Shown here piece after piece: positions 1 through 9,849 of a stretch of DNA of 40,569 bases (positions are counted from its first letter, which is position 1; each line of letters begins with the position of its first letter). The notes beneath the pieces were generated by a model, which saw only the letters and a program-made list of their open reading frames with translations, was not told the DNA's origin and searched no databases. The stretch is from positions 1 to 40,569 of the forward strand of contig CAKUVA010000018.1 in the NCBI GenBank assembly GCA_934693135.1. Direction: 5' to 3'. This stretch comes from an uncultured Bacteroidales bacterium (lineage in GTDB: Bacteria; Bacteroidota; Bacteroidia; Bacteroidales; UBA932). The position numbers and the translations under genes are program-made.

Positions 1-1050
1 AAGGTCAGATTCATACACGAGAACATTGCCAACATTGACATCCTCCCAGGGTACTATAACGAGATGAAGAAGGCCGGCGTGATGGTGGAGAAGTTCACCA
101 AGTCGAGATGGCCTCTCGTGAATCTGGTAACGCAGCTCAATTATCGCGACCATAGGAAGATAGTGGTGATCGACGGGAAGATAGGCTATACTGGTGGGAT
201 GAATATCAGTGACGATTATTTCATCAAGTGGCGCGATACCCATATGCGTCTGACTGGCAACGCTGTGGCCGCTCTTCAGTATAGTTTCCTGAATACATGG
301 ATAACAGCTGACGGCCACATCGATGACGATTTCAGCGAGTATTTCCCGATGTGTGCGACTGCCGTTGTCCCGGTACCGGATGTCCAGGCCAATGCAGATG
401 GCTACGTGGATAATGACGATATCGAAGGAAACGGCATAGCCGAGGTGCTTGCGAAGACCCCGATTCAGAGCTTGGACATGAACTTTCGCTTCAAGGGGAA
501 GGATATGCTTGTACAGATTGTGCCTGACGAACCAGACTCCCGATGGCCGAATATCCAGATGGGTGCCGTATGGGCGATTCAGAATGCCAAGCGGTACATA
601 TATATACAGACTCCATACTTTGTCCCTCCGGAGCCGATTCTGCAGGCTCTTCAGTCTGCGGCTATGAGTGGTGTGGATGTCCGTGTAATGGTGCCACGGA
701 AAGCTGACCTCTTCTTCATGGGACCTGCTAACAGGTCTTATTTTCAGGAATGCCTGGATGCAGGTGTGAAAATCTATGAGCGCTCCGGCCGCTTTATCCA
801 TGCTAAAACATTCGTAAGTGACGACTATCTGTCGGAAATCGGGTCCGCTAATATGGATTACAGAAGCTTTAACCTTGATTATGAGCTTGTTGCGTATGTG
901 TATGACGCGACGGTGGCGAAAGTGAACAAGGCTATATTCCTGAAGGACATGGAGGCGTCCAGGGAGATTACTGCGGAGAGCTGGGCGTCCCGCCCATGGT
1001 ATCAGAAACTCGGACAGAGCATAATCCGTCTCTTCGCGCCGCTGCTGTAA
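1..1050 (+). CDS. cls: Cardiolipin synthase (PLD family), C-terminal part, 5' end outside window
   Basis: The frame is open from base 1, so this is the 3' part of a longer gene. It holds both phospholipase D HxKxxxxD motifs: HRKIVVID (His codon at 151-153) followed by GYTGGMN, and HAKTFVSD (His codon at 799-801) followed by a GSANMDYRS motif. Cardiolipin synthases of this type join two phosphatidylglycerol molecules into cardiolipin and glycerol at the inner membrane; the N-terminal membrane segments would lie upstream of the window. Between the two catalytic halves (about bases 310-510) is a long Asp-rich stretch that looks like an insertion. The gene ends 28 bp from the convergent glpF stop, with no clear terminator between them. 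The family call is firm; the exact substrate is inferred. Confidence 0.9.
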   Translation, partial: KVRFIHENIANIDILPGYYNEMKKAGVMVEKFTKSRWPLVNLVTQLNYRDHRKIVVIDGKIGYTGGMNISDDYFIKWRDTHMRLTGNAVAALQYSFLNTWITADGHIDDDFSEYFPMCATAVVPVPDVQANADGYVDNDDIEGNGIAEVLAKTPIQSLDMNFRFKGKDMLVQIVPDEPDSRWPNIQMGAVWAIQNAKRYIYIQTPYFVPPEPILQALQSAAMSGVDVRVMVPRKADLFFMGPANRSYFQECLDAGVKIYERSGRFIHAKTFVSDDYLSEIGSANMDYRSFNLDYELVAYVYDATVAKVNKAIFLKDMEASREITAESWASRPWYQKLGQSIIRLFAPLL

Positions 1051-1078
1051 GCGCCAGTCCGTCAGTCTTCGATGACCA

Positions 1079-1831
1079 CTAAAAGACGAGCAAATATAGT
1101 CCTGCTGCTACTGCCGCTCCGGTCAGCGGTCCGAGGACAGGAACCCAACTATATCCCCAGCCGCTGTCACGCTTGCCTTTCAAAGGCAGGATAGCATGTG
1201 CGATACGTGGGCTGAGATCCCTGGCAGGATTCATCGCGTAACCCGTAGTCCCACCGAGTGACATTCCAAGAGCCATGATTAGCGCAGTCACAGGAAATGC
1301 TCCGATGCCTCCGGTGGTGATGGCCGTCCCCTCGAAAGATGCTGTGTTACCGGATGTGCCGAGAGCCATGATGCAGAATACCAGGACGAACGTGGCAATC
1401 ATTTCACTGAGGAAATTGATGCTTTTGTGCTCGATTGCAGGCATTGTGCAGAACACGCCAAGTACACTGTCCGGATTCTGTGTGGTAGCATTGAAATGGT
1501 CATAATAGAATACATAGACCAGAAGTGCTCCTACAAAACCTCCAAGCATCTGCGCCACGATGTATGGGAGCACCTCGCTCCATGCAAAATTACCAGCGAG
1601 AGCCAGTCCAAATGAGACTGCAGGATTTAGGTGTGCTCCAGAATAAGGGCCAGCAATGAATACACCGCACATGACAGCAAAGCCCCATGCCAATGTTATC
1701 ACGACCCATCCGGCTCCTTTGGCTTTTGACTTCTCAAGAGTACATCCTGCACATACCCCGTCTCCGAGAAGAACTAGTACGAGCGTCCCGATGAATTCAA
1801 AGACGCATTTTGAGAATAGTGTAATTTCCAT
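1079..1831 (-). CDS. glpF: Glycerol facilitator (aquaglyceroporin)
   Basis: A 250-residue MIP-family channel. Both pore motifs are visible: GAHLNPAVSFG in the first half and GYAMNPARDLSPR in the second. The Asp after NPAR is the mark of glycerol-conducting members rather than water-only aquaporins. Several hydrophobic membrane segments follow the usual six-helix plan. It sits 16 nt downstream of glpK on the same strand, so the pair probably forms a glycerol uptake and trapping unit: passive entry through the channel, then phosphorylation in the cytoplasm. No glpD is seen nearby. The start at 1831 gives a normal family length. Confidence 0.95.
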   Translation of the reverse strand: MEITLFSKCVFEFIGTLVLVLLGDGVCAGCTLEKSKAKGAGWVVITLAWGFAVMCGVFIAGPYSGAHLNPAVSFGLALAGNFAWSEVLPYIVAQMLGGFVGALLVYVFYYDHFNATTQNPDSVLGVFCTMPAIEHKSINFLSEMIATFVLVFCIMALGTSGNTASFEGTAITTGGIGAFPVTALIMALGMSLGGTTGYAMNPARDLSPRIAHAILPLKGKRDSGWGYSWVPVLGPLTGAAVAAGLYLLVF

Positions 1832-1847
1832 GTCTTAATCCTTTTGG

Positions 1848-3338
1848 TTATTCTTTTCCAGATAGAGTCCTTTTTATGGCATCTGCCCAGCCTTCTCGTA
1901 ACTCGAGCACTTTATCTGCCGGAGCGAGAGGCGAAAATTCCTTGTCTGCATGCCATTGTCTTTTTATTTCATCGAGAGAATTCCAATATCCAGTAGCAAG
2001 TCCTGCAAGATAACATGCTCCCATAGCTGTGGTTTCTATGATTTCAGGGCGAATGACATTTGTATCGAGTACGTCTGCTTGGAATTGCATCATTAGATTG
2101 TTCTTAGATGCGCCTCCATCTACCTTAAGTTCTGTAATCTTCATTCCTGCATCTTTTTCCATCGCATGAACTATGTCCATGGTCTCGAATGCAATACCTT
2201 CAAGTGCTGCGCGTGCGATGTGCCCTGCGGTTGTACCTCTTGTGAGACCGCATATAGTTCCTTTTGCATATTGGTCCCAATAAGGAGCTCCGAGTCCTGT
2301 CAATGCCGGGACAAAATATACTCCTCCATTGTCAGGGACTGTCATAGCTAATCCCTCTACCTCTGAAGATGACTTTATTATGCCTAAGCCATCTCTGAGC
2401 CATTGGATAGCTGAGCCACCGACGAAAATGCTGCCTTCAAGAGCATAATTTACCTTGTCACCAATCTTCCATGCTATTGTGGTAAGAAGATTATGGGAAG
2501 ACATAATAGGCTTTTCGCCACTGTTCATGAGGAGGAAACACCCGGTTCCGTAGGTGTTCTTCACAGAGCCTGGAGTAGTGCACATCTGTCCGAAAAGAGC
2601 TGCCTGCTGATCTCCTGCTATACCGGCTATTGGAACTTTGTGAGCGAAGATAGTTGTTCTTGTATATCCATAGACCTCACTTGAGGAATGAACCTCAGGC
2701 ATCATTGATCTTGGAATGCCGAAAAGTTTCAGAAGGTCATCATCCCAATCAAGCGTGTGGATGTTGAAAAGCATTGTCCTCGATGCATTGCTGACATCAG
2801 TTACATGCACATCTCCTCTTGTAAGATTCCAAATAAGCCATGTATCTACAGTGCCGAAACGTAGTTTACCTGCTTCAGCTTTAGCTTTTGCTCCTGGTAC
2901 GTTCTCAAGAATCCAATGTATTTTGGTGGCACTGAAATAAGCATCTATAATTAGGCCAGTCTTCTCTCTAATCGTATTTGTGAGATTCTGGGACTTAAGA
3001 CTATCGCAAAACTCAGAAGTGCGACGATCCTGCCATACTATTGCATTGTATACTGGTTCTCCAGTTTCGGCGTCCCAGACGATAGTAGTTTCGCGTTGAT
3101 TCGTTATTCCGATGCCAGCGATGTTGAGACCATTGATTCCCAAAGCAGTAATGGCTTCAGCGATTACAGATGCTTCGGAAGACCAGATGTCTTTAGGATC
3201 ATGTTCTACCCAACCCGGTTTAGGGAAGTGTTGAGGAAATTCTTTCTGTGATTTTGCGCAAATGTGACCGTCATGGTCGAAAATAATTGCCCTTGACGAA
3301 CTTGTGCCCTGATCTAGGGCAAGAATATATTGTTCCAT
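1848..3338 (-). CDS. glpK: Glycerol kinase
   Basis: A 496-residue FGGY-family kinase, the usual length. The N-terminus [17 protein letters not shown] is the ATP-phosphate loop of the family. [21 protein letters not shown] and [10 protein letters not shown] are characteristic of GlpK, and [10 protein letters not shown] is the C-terminal adenosine-site motif. It phosphorylates glycerol to sn-glycerol-3-phosphate with ATP in the cytoplasm. It lies 46 nt downstream of rpoN and 16 nt upstream of glpF on the same strand. No TAnnTTTG element was found in the short gap before it, so it may be read through from the rpoN operon. Confidence 0.97.
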   Translation of the reverse strand: MEQYILALDQGTSSSRAIIFDHDGHICAKSQKEFPQHFPKPGWVEHDPKDIWSSEASVIAEAITALGINGLNIAGIGITNQRETTIVWDAETGEPVYNAIVWQDRRTSEFCDSLKSQNLTNTIREKTGLIIDAYFSATKIHWILENVPGAKAKAEAGKLRFGTVDTWLIWNLTRGDVHVTDVSNASRTMLFNIHTLDWDDDLLKLFGIPRSMMPEVHSSSEVYGYTRTTIFAHKVPIAGIAGDQQAALFGQMCTTPGSVKNTYGTGCFLLMNSGEKPIMSSHNLLTTIAWKIGDKVNYALEGSIFVGGSAIQWLRDGLGIIKSSSEVEGLAMTVPDNGGVYFVPALTGLGAPYWDQYAKGTICGLTRGTTAGHIARAALEGIAFETMDIVHAMEKDAGMKITELKVDGGASKNNLMMQFQADVLDTNVIRPEIIETTAMGACYLAGLATGYWNSLDEIKRQWHADKEFSPLAPADKVLELREGWADAIKRTLSGKE

Positions 3339-3384
3339 TTCTCTTAATTATTAGTGTCTTCTTATGTGCAATCATGCGACTGCG

Positions 3385-4800
3385 CTATAGCTCTTTCCTA
3401 AGTCTTGCTTTAGGTATCCCAAGCTGGTCGCGGTATTTTGCTATGGTTCTTCGTGCTACCTTGTAACCTTTTCCATTCATCATGGTGACGAGCTCGTCAT
3501 CAGTCAGCGGTTTGTGCTTGTTTTCCTTGTCTACGAAATCCTGTAGTGCCTTTTTAAGCTCTCGTGTAGAAACTTCCTCCCCATGCTGATTCTCTAATCC
3601 TTCGGAGAAGAAATACTTCAGCGGGAAGATTCCGAAATGAGTTTCAATGTATTTGCTGTTCACTACTCTGGAGATGGTAGATATGTCGAACCCAGTCTTG
3701 GCTGCAATATCCTTGAGCACCATCGGTTTTAAGTGTGATTCATCGCCATCCATAAAATAGTCATGTTGGTAGTCGACTATGGCCTGCATTGTGCTGAGCA
3801 GTGTGTTATGTCTCTGCTTGAGCGCTTCAACGAACCATTTGGCTGAATCCATTTTCTGCTTTACAAATGTTGCTGCTTCTTTCTTCTGCCTTTCTGAAGA
3901 ATTTGCTGCATCCATGAGAAGTTCAGCGTATTTCTTATTGATCCTTATTTCTGGAATGGAAAATCTCGGCATGCTTAGTTTTAACTCACCATCTTCGAGA
4001 GTTAATATAAAGTCAGGAACTATCTGTTGTGCTTGATCTGTGTAGGAATCGTCAATCTGACCTCCAGGTGCAGGGTTTAGTTTGACAATTTTAGCCATAG
4101 CAGCTTTCATCTCATCCTGCGAAAGATTGAGACGAGTCATTATTTTCTGAAAATGTTTATTGGAAAATTCCTGAAAATAATCTGTGAGAATTTTCTCGGC
4201 ATTAGTTACTTCCGTAGTCTGTTTCAATCCTCTAAGCTGTATCAGCAAACATTCCCTCAAATCTCTCGCTCCGATTCCTGGAGGATCGAACTCCTGAATA
4301 ATGTGGAGCATGTCTTCCACTTCTTCAGGTGTGGTGGTGATATTCATTCTGAAGGCTAAATCATCCACAATACTGTCAATATCTCTTCTGAGATACCCAT
4401 CGTCGTCAATGCTTCCTATTATGAATGCAGCGACGTCATGCTGGTGTTCACTTAGATTTCTGAACCCAAGTTGGTCCATTAAACTCTGCGTGAAACTTTC
4501 CTTGACGGAGAATGTATTGTATTGTGGACGTTCATCTTTTCCGTAATTATTGACGTGAAGTTTGTAATCCGGAATGGAATCATCCTCTTTTATATCTGAA
4601 AGCGACACCTCTCTCGGCTGTTCATCTCCGTCTTCCTCCTTGTTTTCCGGTGTACTATCATCGAGAACTGGGTTCTCCTCTAATTCTTTGCGGATTCTTT
4701 GTTCCAAATCCTGTACCGGTAGCTCTATCAGTTTTATGGTCTGTATTTGAAGAGGGGAGAGCTTCTGTGTCTGCTTTAATCCTAATTCCTGTTTTAGCAT
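3385..4800 (-). CDS. rpoN: RNA polymerase sigma-54 factor
   Basis: A 471-residue protein with sigma-54 architecture. Region I is Gln/Leu-rich (LKQTQKLSPLQIQTIKLIEL), region II is acidic (about residues 47-75), then comes a core-binding region, a helix-turn-helix region, and the C-terminal RpoN box (ARRTIAKYRDQLGI) that contacts the -24 element. Sigma-54 directs RNA polymerase to -24/-12 promoters that need an AAA+ activator to melt. No activator gene is in the window. It lies 10 nt after a SPOR-domain protein gene and 46 nt before glpK, suggesting cotranscription with cell-envelope genes. The start at 4800 places region I at the very N-terminus as in other family members. Confidence 0.96.
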   Translation of the reverse strand: MLKQELGLKQTQKLSPLQIQTIKLIELPVQDLEQRIRKELEENPVLDDSTPENKEEDGDEQPREVSLSDIKEDDSIPDYKLHVNNYGKDERPQYNTFSVKESFTQSLMDQLGFRNLSEHQHDVAAFIIGSIDDDGYLRRDIDSIVDDLAFRMNITTTPEEVEDMLHIIQEFDPPGIGARDLRECLLIQLRGLKQTTEVTNAEKILTDYFQEFSNKHFQKIMTRLNLSQDEMKAAMAKIVKLNPAPGGQIDDSYTDQAQQIVPDFILTLEDGELKLSMPRFSIPEIRINKKYAELLMDAANSSERQKKEAATFVKQKMDSAKWFVEALKQRHNTLLSTMQAIVDYQHDYFMDGDESHLKPMVLKDIAAKTGFDISTISRVVNSKYIETHFGIFPLKYFFSEGLENQHGEEVSTRELKKALQDFVDKENKHKPLTDDELVTMMNGKGYKVARRTIAKYRDQLGIPKARLRKEL

Positions 4801-4810
4801 AGTATGTCTG

Positions 4811-5377
4811 TTAAAAACCAGTGGCCGGTCTGAATACCGTGACGGTGTCGACTACGTATGTATGATTTTTGTCAGCTGCAGGAAAGTTTATGTTTTCCTT
4901 CACTATAAACGCTCCTGGAAATGATCCTTTGACCTTCTGAAGGAATTCCATCGCTTCAGACTTGGTTCTAAAATCTCCTACGGTTACCTTAAAGAAAGGA
5001 TTTTGATAGCTTCTATATGCTGGAATTCCAGGATGCTTTCCCATAAAATTCACCATTGCAGTTTCGGAAGCATTTCTTGCGTTCTGATTGTTATCGAAGA
5101 ATATTCTAACGCGATAACCGCTGATTGTTCGTGATGGATTGGACTGGATATGCTGTTTCATGGCATTGATGATTGCCTGCGACTGATGTAAGCTCACAGT
5201 CCCTTGTCCCGATTTGTGAGATGAAAGCAGGTTGAATACTGATTTTCCGACGAGAGCAGAGTCTACTTGTGCCACATGTCGGTATACTAAAGAATCGGAT
5301 TGAATCTTCGTTTCTTGCGCCCGTGCCGACAATAATGAAATTAGCACGGATGCTATGAGTATAGCTATTTTTTTCAT
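4811..5377 (-). CDS. Secreted SPOR-domain protein
   Basis: A 188-residue protein with a Sec signal peptide (MKKIAILIASVLISLLSARA, cleavage expected near residue 20-21). The C-terminal part from about residue 98 has the alternating pattern of a SPOR domain: YRVRIFFDNN, then FFKVTVGDFRTKSEAMEFLQ, and a final strand near AFIVKENI. SPOR domains bind glycan strands lacking stem peptides, often at the division septum. The middle region (residues 50-90) is not recognised. It lies between a small lipoprotein gene (15 nt upstream) and rpoN (10 nt downstream), so a periplasmic envelope role is likely. The SPOR call is from pattern only. Confidence 0.8.
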   Translation of the reverse strand: MKKIAILIASVLISLLSARAQETKIQSDSLVYRHVAQVDSALVGKSVFNLLSSHKSGQGTVSLHQSQAIINAMKQHIQSNPSRTISGYRVRIFFDNNQNARNASETAMVNFMGKHPGIPAYRSYQNPFFKVTVGDFRTKSEAMEFLQKVKGSFPGAFIVKENINFPAADKNHTYVVDTVTVFRPATGF

Positions 5378-5392
5378 GTCAATGTCTTTCGT

Positions 5393-5854
5393 TTATTTGC
5401 TCCCAACCAATTGGCTTACGAGTATGCCTGTTTTGCTGATGCTCTTGGTAAATCCTTTTGCCTTCACCTTCGCATGTATGTCCATGCTATAATCTTCTGG
5501 GTTAATGTCTCTTATTAGTGACAGAAGGCTGAGGACTGAGGTGCCTTTTGATAGTGATGCATGGCCATGTATGTCATATACCTCATCACACTTTTTCTTA
5601 ACTTCTACTGGGTCTGCTGAAAAATCTGCGAGAGCGTTTCCTTTATGGTATATTGTGCCATGTATGTCCGAGATAGTGAATGCAAAAGTAGGATTGTGAA
5701 TACCTACTGTGATGACTCCGTCTACACTTCTTAATCCAGATGGGGTGACTGATGTTATGTCGTAAGATGTCACACCTATTTCATGTATTTTCCCACATGA
5801 TGATAGCAGAAGTGATACGACTGCAGTTAAAATAATCAGTAACTTATGTCTCAT
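5393..5854 (-). CDS. Small lipoprotein, LEA/WHy-like
   Basis: A 153-residue lipoprotein. The N-terminus has a short basic start, a hydrophobic core and a lipobox ending LLSSC, with the lipidated Cys at residue 20. The mature part contains GVITVGIHNPTFAFTISD, a pattern of the LEA14/WHy beta-sandwich family in which an Asn-Pro follows a strand and a second strand describes a storage-like shell. Such domains occur in periplasmic or membrane-attached proteins of unclear function. The gene is first in a likely operon with the SPOR protein and rpoN. The -7-like element at 5905-5912 would give a leader of about 45 nt. The lipoprotein call is strong; the LEA-like call is moderate. Confidence 0.7.
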   Translation of the reverse strand: MRHKLLIILTAVVSLLLSSCGKIHEIGVTSYDITSVTPSGLRSVDGVITVGIHNPTFAFTISDIHGTIYHKGNALADFSADPVEVKKKCDEVYDIHGHASLSKGTSVLSLLSLIRDINPEDYSMDIHAKVKAKGFTKSISKTGILVSQLVGSK

Positions 5855-5904
5855 TTCTTTAGATTCTTGTACAAAATTCTGTCCGCTGTGCGAAACAGGA
5901 ATTA

Positions 5905-5912
5905 CAAATATA
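5905..5912 (-). promoter_or_regulatory. Putative -7 element for the lipoprotein-SPOR-rpoN operon
   Basis: On the minus strand this reads TATATTTG, matching TAnnTTTG. No TTTG was found at the usual 19-20 nt upstream, so it is only half a promoter. It is correctly placed before the first gene of the minus-strand run. Confidence 0.4.
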
Positions 5913-5932
5913 GAAAAAATTAATAAAAGTCA

Positions 5933-5940
5933 TATCTTTG
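5933..5940 (+). promoter_or_regulatory. Putative -7 element for miaB
   Basis: TATCTTTG, a full match to the Bacteroidota -7 consensus TAnnTTTG. No clear -33 TTG is visible in the AT-rich spacer. Transcription would start near 5947, only about nine bases before the first in-frame ATG of miaB, which argues that the second ATG at 6007 may be the true start. Confidence 0.5.
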
Positions 5941-5955
5941 CAAATGTAAAAGGCA

Positions 5956-7344
5956 ATGAATGTGCCACAGAGCATCTTCAGAGGCCGTGCCAAATTTTTA
6001 CAGGCTATGAACAACAAAAAGGTATATATCGAGACTTATGGTTGTCAGATGAATGTCAATGACACCGAGGTTATTTTTTCTATTTTAGGAAAAGCTGGGT
6101 ACGAGAGAACGGAAAATATGGATGATGCTGATGTTATAATGGCGAATACATGTTCCGTCAGAGACAATGCCGAGCAACGTATTTGGGGAAGAATCGACCA
6201 GTTTTATGGTCAGAAGAAAATTCGTGATGGTGTAATGACAGGAATTGTCGGATGCATGGCGGAGCGATTGAAAGACAAACTGCTTGATAGTGGTAGAGTG
6301 GATTTCGTGGCTGGCCCTGATTCATATAGATCTCTGCCTATGCTACTTTCTCGCATAGCACCTGGTCATCCTCAGATCAATGTGGAACTTTCTCGCGAGG
6401 AGACGTATGATGATATTGAACCTGTTCGCATTGACAAGAATGGAGTGTCTGCTTTTATTTCTATAATGCGTGGGTGCAACAATGTCTGCTCTTATTGCGT
6501 GGTTCCTTATACAAGAGGTGCTGAACGCAGCCGCGACCCTCATACTATAGTTAGGGAAGCATGCGATGTCTTTTCTAAGGGGTATAAGGAAGTTACATTG
6601 CTTGGCCAGAATGTGGATTCATATTTATGGAAGAATCCTAATAATCAGGAAGAAAAGGTAGACTTTGCTGACCTTTTATCTCAGGTAGCACAGATTTCTC
6701 CGCAGCTTCGTGTGCGTTTCTCTACTTCACATCCTAAAGATATTAGCGATAAGGTAATAGATACGATGGCCAGCTATCCTAATATCTGCCGTCACATACA
6801 TCTTCCGGTTCAGTCCGGAAGTAATGCCATGCTCGAGAAGATGCGTCGCCGCTATACTCGCGAGTGGTATCTTGAGAGGGTGGCGAGAATTCGCAAGTCA
6901 ATGCCTGATTGTGCGATAACTACAGATATAATTGCCGGTTTTTGCGGTGAAACCGAACAAGATCATCAGGATACTCTTGACATAATGCGTAAGGTCGGAT
7001 ATGATTATGCTTATATGTTCCAGTATTCAGAACGTCCTGGAACTTTAGCCGCGCGCAATTATCCTGATGATATACCTATGCAGGAGAAGACAAGGCGTTT
7101 GAATGAAATTATTTCCCTTCAGAATGAGCTTAGCCTTGAGAGTAACAAACGTGATGTCGGAAAGGTTTTCCAAGTACTTGTAGAAGGACCATCTCGTCGT
7201 AATCCTGATGAATTTTGCGGGCGTGCATCTAATAATAAGATGTGTGTATTCCCTACAGAGGGGAAAACTTTAGCAGTAGGGGATTATGTTGAAGTTAAAG
7301 TTCAGTCTTGTACTTCCGCTACATTGATCTGTAAGTTGGCCTGA
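5956..7344 (+). CDS. miaB: tRNA-2-methylthio-N6-dimethylallyladenosine synthase
   Basis: A 462-residue methylthiotransferase that adds a methylthio group to i6A at position 37 of tRNAs reading U-starting codons. The N-terminal UPF0004 domain has its three cluster Cys in ETYGCQMN, ANTCSVRDN and VGCMAER. The radical-SAM motif CxxxCxxC is CNNVCSYC, within MRGCNNVCSYCVVPYTRG. The C-terminal ~65 residues form a TRAM domain. The first ATG (5956) is almost at the predicted transcription start; the ATG at 6007 (protein beginning MNNKKVYIETYG) resembles the start in other MiaB proteins and is a real alternative. It is a single-gene unit facing pnp. Confidence 0.96.
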   Translation: MNVPQSIFRGRAKFLQAMNNKKVYIETYGCQMNVNDTEVIFSILGKAGYERTENMDDADVIMANTCSVRDNAEQRIWGRIDQFYGQKKIRDGVMTGIVGCMAERLKDKLLDSGRVDFVAGPDSYRSLPMLLSRIAPGHPQINVELSREETYDDIEPVRIDKNGVSAFISIMRGCNNVCSYCVVPYTRGAERSRDPHTIVREACDVFSKGYKEVTLLGQNVDSYLWKNPNNQEEKVDFADLLSQVAQISPQLRVRFSTSHPKDISDKVIDTMASYPNICRHIHLPVQSGSNAMLEKMRRRYTREWYLERVARIRKSMPDCAITTDIIAGFCGETEQDHQDTLDIMRKVGYDYAYMFQYSERPGTLAARNYPDDIPMQEKTRRLNEIISLQNELSLESNKRDVGKVFQVLVEGPSRRNPDEFCGRASNNKMCVFPTEGKTLAVGDYVEVKVQSCTSATLICKLA

Positions 7345-7354
7345 GACAATAAGA

Positions 7355-7394
7355 AAAACGACCTGCCGAAGAGTTATTCTCGGCAGGTCGTTTT
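7355..7394. terminator. Bidirectional terminator between miaB and pnp
   Basis: A perfect 15-bp inverted repeat: AAAACGACCTGCCGA at 7355-7369 and its complement at 7380-7394, around a 10-nt loop. The stem begins with four A and ends with four T, so it can work as an intrinsic terminator for both miaB (+) and pnp (-), which converge here. Confidence 0.92.
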
Positions 7395-7424
7395 CAACAT
7401 ATTATTGTATTATGGTCAATCTTG

Positions 7425-9839
7425 TTAAAAGATTTCGTCATTGTTATTCTCAGAAACATTGAAATCAGGAGTGTCGTAGTTATCGCCTGAGTTGTAGTTC
7501 TCTGCGCCTTCTACATTCTCATCTGCTGGTCTCTGACCGAATGACTTTCTTCCCCTGTGGTCATCACGAGGACCTCTGCGGTCATCTCTTGGACCACGTC
7601 TATCATCACGACCTCCTCTGCGGTCATCGCGAGGACCTCTTCTGTCATCGCGGCGATCACCTCTGCGGTCGTCTCTTGGGCCTCTTGGACGACGCTCAGG
7701 CTCTACATATCCTTCTGGCTTTTCTGTGAGTGCTCTCATTGAAAGTCTCATCTTGCCTGTTTTCTCGTCGATTTCGAGCAGCTTAACGTCTACCTCATCG
7801 CCAATCTTGAGAACATCAGCGACATTTTCTGTCTTCTCCCATGCTATCTCTGATACATGGAGGAGTCCTTCTTTGCCAGGGAGAATTTCTACGAATGCAC
7901 CGAAGTCAAGGATGGAAACGACTTTTCCATGGTATGTTGCACCTACCTCAGGTACAGCGCAGATCCCATCGATCCATGCGAGTGCCTTGTCGAGTGAATC
8001 CTTGTCTGTAGAGAAGATGTCCACGATACCTTTGCCCTTCTCTGGATCTTCTGTGATTGTGATGGTTGTTCCAGTTTCTTTCTGAATCTTCTGGATTGTC
8101 TCGCCACCTTTTCCGATGACAGCACCGATGAAGTCTGAAGGAATCTCCAGTTGTTTGAGTCTTGGAACGAATGGCTTGTAGTCCTCACGAGGCTCGCTGA
8201 TGCATTTCATCATCTCTCCCATGATATGGAGTCTGCCCTGACGTGCCTGTTCAAGTGCTTTTGCTAGGACATCGTAAGAAAGTCCGTCCACCTTGATATC
8301 CATCTGGGTAGCGGTAATGCCATCCTTGGTACCTGTTACTTTGAAGTCCATGTCGCCGAGGTGATCCTCATCGCCAAGGATATCTGTAAGAATAGCATAT
8401 CTTTCGTTAGGTCTGTCTTTGTCTGTGATAAGACCCATTGCAACACCTGCAACCGGTTTCTTTATCTTAACACCAGCATCCATGAGCGCGAGACATCCTC
8501 CGCAGACTGAAGCCATTGAAGATGAACCGTTTGACTCGAGAATGTCAGATACTACGCGGATTGCATAAGGGTTCTCCGGAGCTAGCGGAACGACAGCCTT
8601 GAGTGCACGCATTGCAAGGTTTCCGTGTCCGATTTCGCGGCGACCTACGCCTCTCTGTGCCTTGGCTTCGCCTGTAGCGAATGGAGGGAAATTATAGTGG
8701 AGAACGAACTGCTGTGTTTCGCGGACAAGCACCTCGTCCATCTCTTTCATGTCAAGCTTTGTTCCGAGGGTCACGCTTGCAAGTGACTGAGTCTCACCAC
8801 GGGTGAAAATTGCAGAGCCATGAGCGCAAGGAAGATAGCCGACTTCGCACCAGATAGGACGAACTTCGTCTGTCTTACGGCCGTCGAGACGCACTCCCTC
8901 GTCGAGAATCATGTTTCTCATAGCAGCCTTCTCCTCATTGTTATAGTATCTAGCCACCATAGCTGCCTTCGCTTCTTGATCTTCCTCTGAAAGGGTTGCA
9001 AGGAAGTCAGCCTTGATCTGCTCGAATCCGTCTGACCTTTCCTGTTTAGGCTTTGCAGATTTTGCGAGAGCATAGCATTTATCATAGCAGAACTCGTGAA
9101 CGGCCTTCTTGAGATCCTCATCTTCTTCATCGTGAGGATAATCTCTCTTTACGTCTTTGCCGAGTTCCTTGTTGAGTTCGATCTGAACAAGACATTGTTT
9201 CTTTATAGCCTCGTGTGCGAATTTTATTGCCTCAAGCATATCAGACTCGCTCACTTCGTTCATTTCGCCCTCTACCATCATGATGTTGTCATATGTAGCT
9301 GCGACCATGAGTTCGAGATCGCTATCTTTCATTTCGCTGAATGTCGGGTTGATTCTGAATTCACCATTGATTCTTGCGACGCGAACTTCTGAGATAGGTC
9401 CTTCAAACGGAATATCACTGCATGCGAGCGCTGCTGACGCTGCGAGACCTGCAAGAGCATCTGGCTGTGTGTCAGTATCAGCTGAGATGAGGTTTACATT
9501 GACAAATACTTCAAGATGAAAATCGTCCGGAAAAAGAGGCCTGAGAGCTCGATCTACGAGACGAGAAATGAGAATTTCATAATCGGAAGCTTTCCCTTCA
9601 CGTTTCATGAATCCGCCTGGGAATCTTCCTGCTGAATAGAATTTTTCTTTGTAGTCTACTTGGAGAGGCATAAAATCTGTACCTTCCTTGACTTCTTTTG
9701 CACAGGTGACTGTCGCGAGAAGCATTGTGCCACCCATCTTGATGACTGCTGAGCCGTCTGCTTGTTTGGCAAGTTTACCGGTCTCGATTTCGATTACCCT
9801 TCCGTCGGATAACTCGATTTTCTTGTTGATGATGTTCAT
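7425..9839 (-). CDS. pnp: Polyribonucleotide nucleotidyltransferase (PNPase)
   Basis: An 804-residue PNPase, longer than the usual 700-750. Two RNase PH cores are present; the second holds [16 protein letters not shown] residues ([13 protein letters not shown]) and [19 protein letters not shown] domain follows ([15 protein letters not shown], about residues 563-632), then S1 ([16 protein letters not shown], about 633-704). PNPase degrades RNA 3'-5' by phosphorolysis in the cytoplasm. The added C-terminal tail has six RDDRRG-type repeats (residues 721-763; bases 7551-7679) followed by about 40 Asn/Asp/Glu-rich residues. Order rpsO-pnp is the same as in many bacteria. A strong terminator separates it from rpsO, so pnp either has its own promoter or relies on read-through. 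Confidence 0.97.
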   Translation of the reverse strand: MNIINKKIELSDGRVIEIETGKLAKQADGSAVIKMGGTMLLATVTCAKEVKEGTDFMPLQVDYKEKFYSAGRFPGGFMKREGKASDYEILISRLVDRALRPLFPDDFHLEVFVNVNLISADTDTQPDALAGLAASAALACSDIPFEGPISEVRVARINGEFRINPTFSEMKDSDLELMVAATYDNIMMVEGEMNEVSESDMLEAIKFAHEAIKKQCLVQIELNKELGKDVKRDYPHDEEDEDLKKAVHEFCYDKCYALAKSAKPKQERSDGFEQIKADFLATLSEEDQEAKAAMVARYYNNEEKAAMRNMILDEGVRLDGRKTDEVRPIWCEVGYLPCAHGSAIFTRGETQSLASVTLGTKLDMKEMDEVLVRETQQFVLHYNFPPFATGEAKAQRGVGRREIGHGNLAMRALKAVVPLAPENPYAIRVVSDILESNGSSSMASVCGGCLALMDAGVKIKKPVAGVAMGLITDKDRPNERYAILTDILGDEDHLGDMDFKVTGTKDGITATQMDIKVDGLSYDVLAKALEQARQGRLHIMGEMMKCISEPREDYKPFVPRLKQLEIPSDFIGAVIGKGGETIQKIQKETGTTITITEDPEKGKGIVDIFSTDKDSLDKALAWIDGICAVPEVGATYHGKVVSILDFGAFVEILPGKEGLLHVSEIAWEKTENVADVLKIGDEVDVKLLEIDEKTGKMRLSMRALTEKPEGYVEPERRPRGPRDDRRGDRRDDRRGPRDDRRGGRDDRRGPRDDRRGPRDDHRGRKSFGQRPADENVEGAENYNSGDNYDTPDFNVSENNNDEIF
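7551..7679 (-). repeat. In-gene tandem repeat coding six RDD(R/H)RG units
   Basis: This part of pnp codes six near-copies of a 7-8 residue unit, RDDRRG with a variable first residue (P, D-R, P, G, P, P); the last copy has His for Arg. Each unit is about 21-24 bp, and the DNA repeats are similar enough to slip. The result is a low-complexity segment with alternating positive and negative charge. Confidence 0.9.
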
Positions 9840-9849
9840 TAGTGTTTTG

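Noticed and set aside
7551..7679. Tandem DNA repeats that could suggest CRISPR or a minisatellite array
   Set aside because: They lie in frame in pnp, code RDDRRG units, have no unique spacers and no cas genes nearby.
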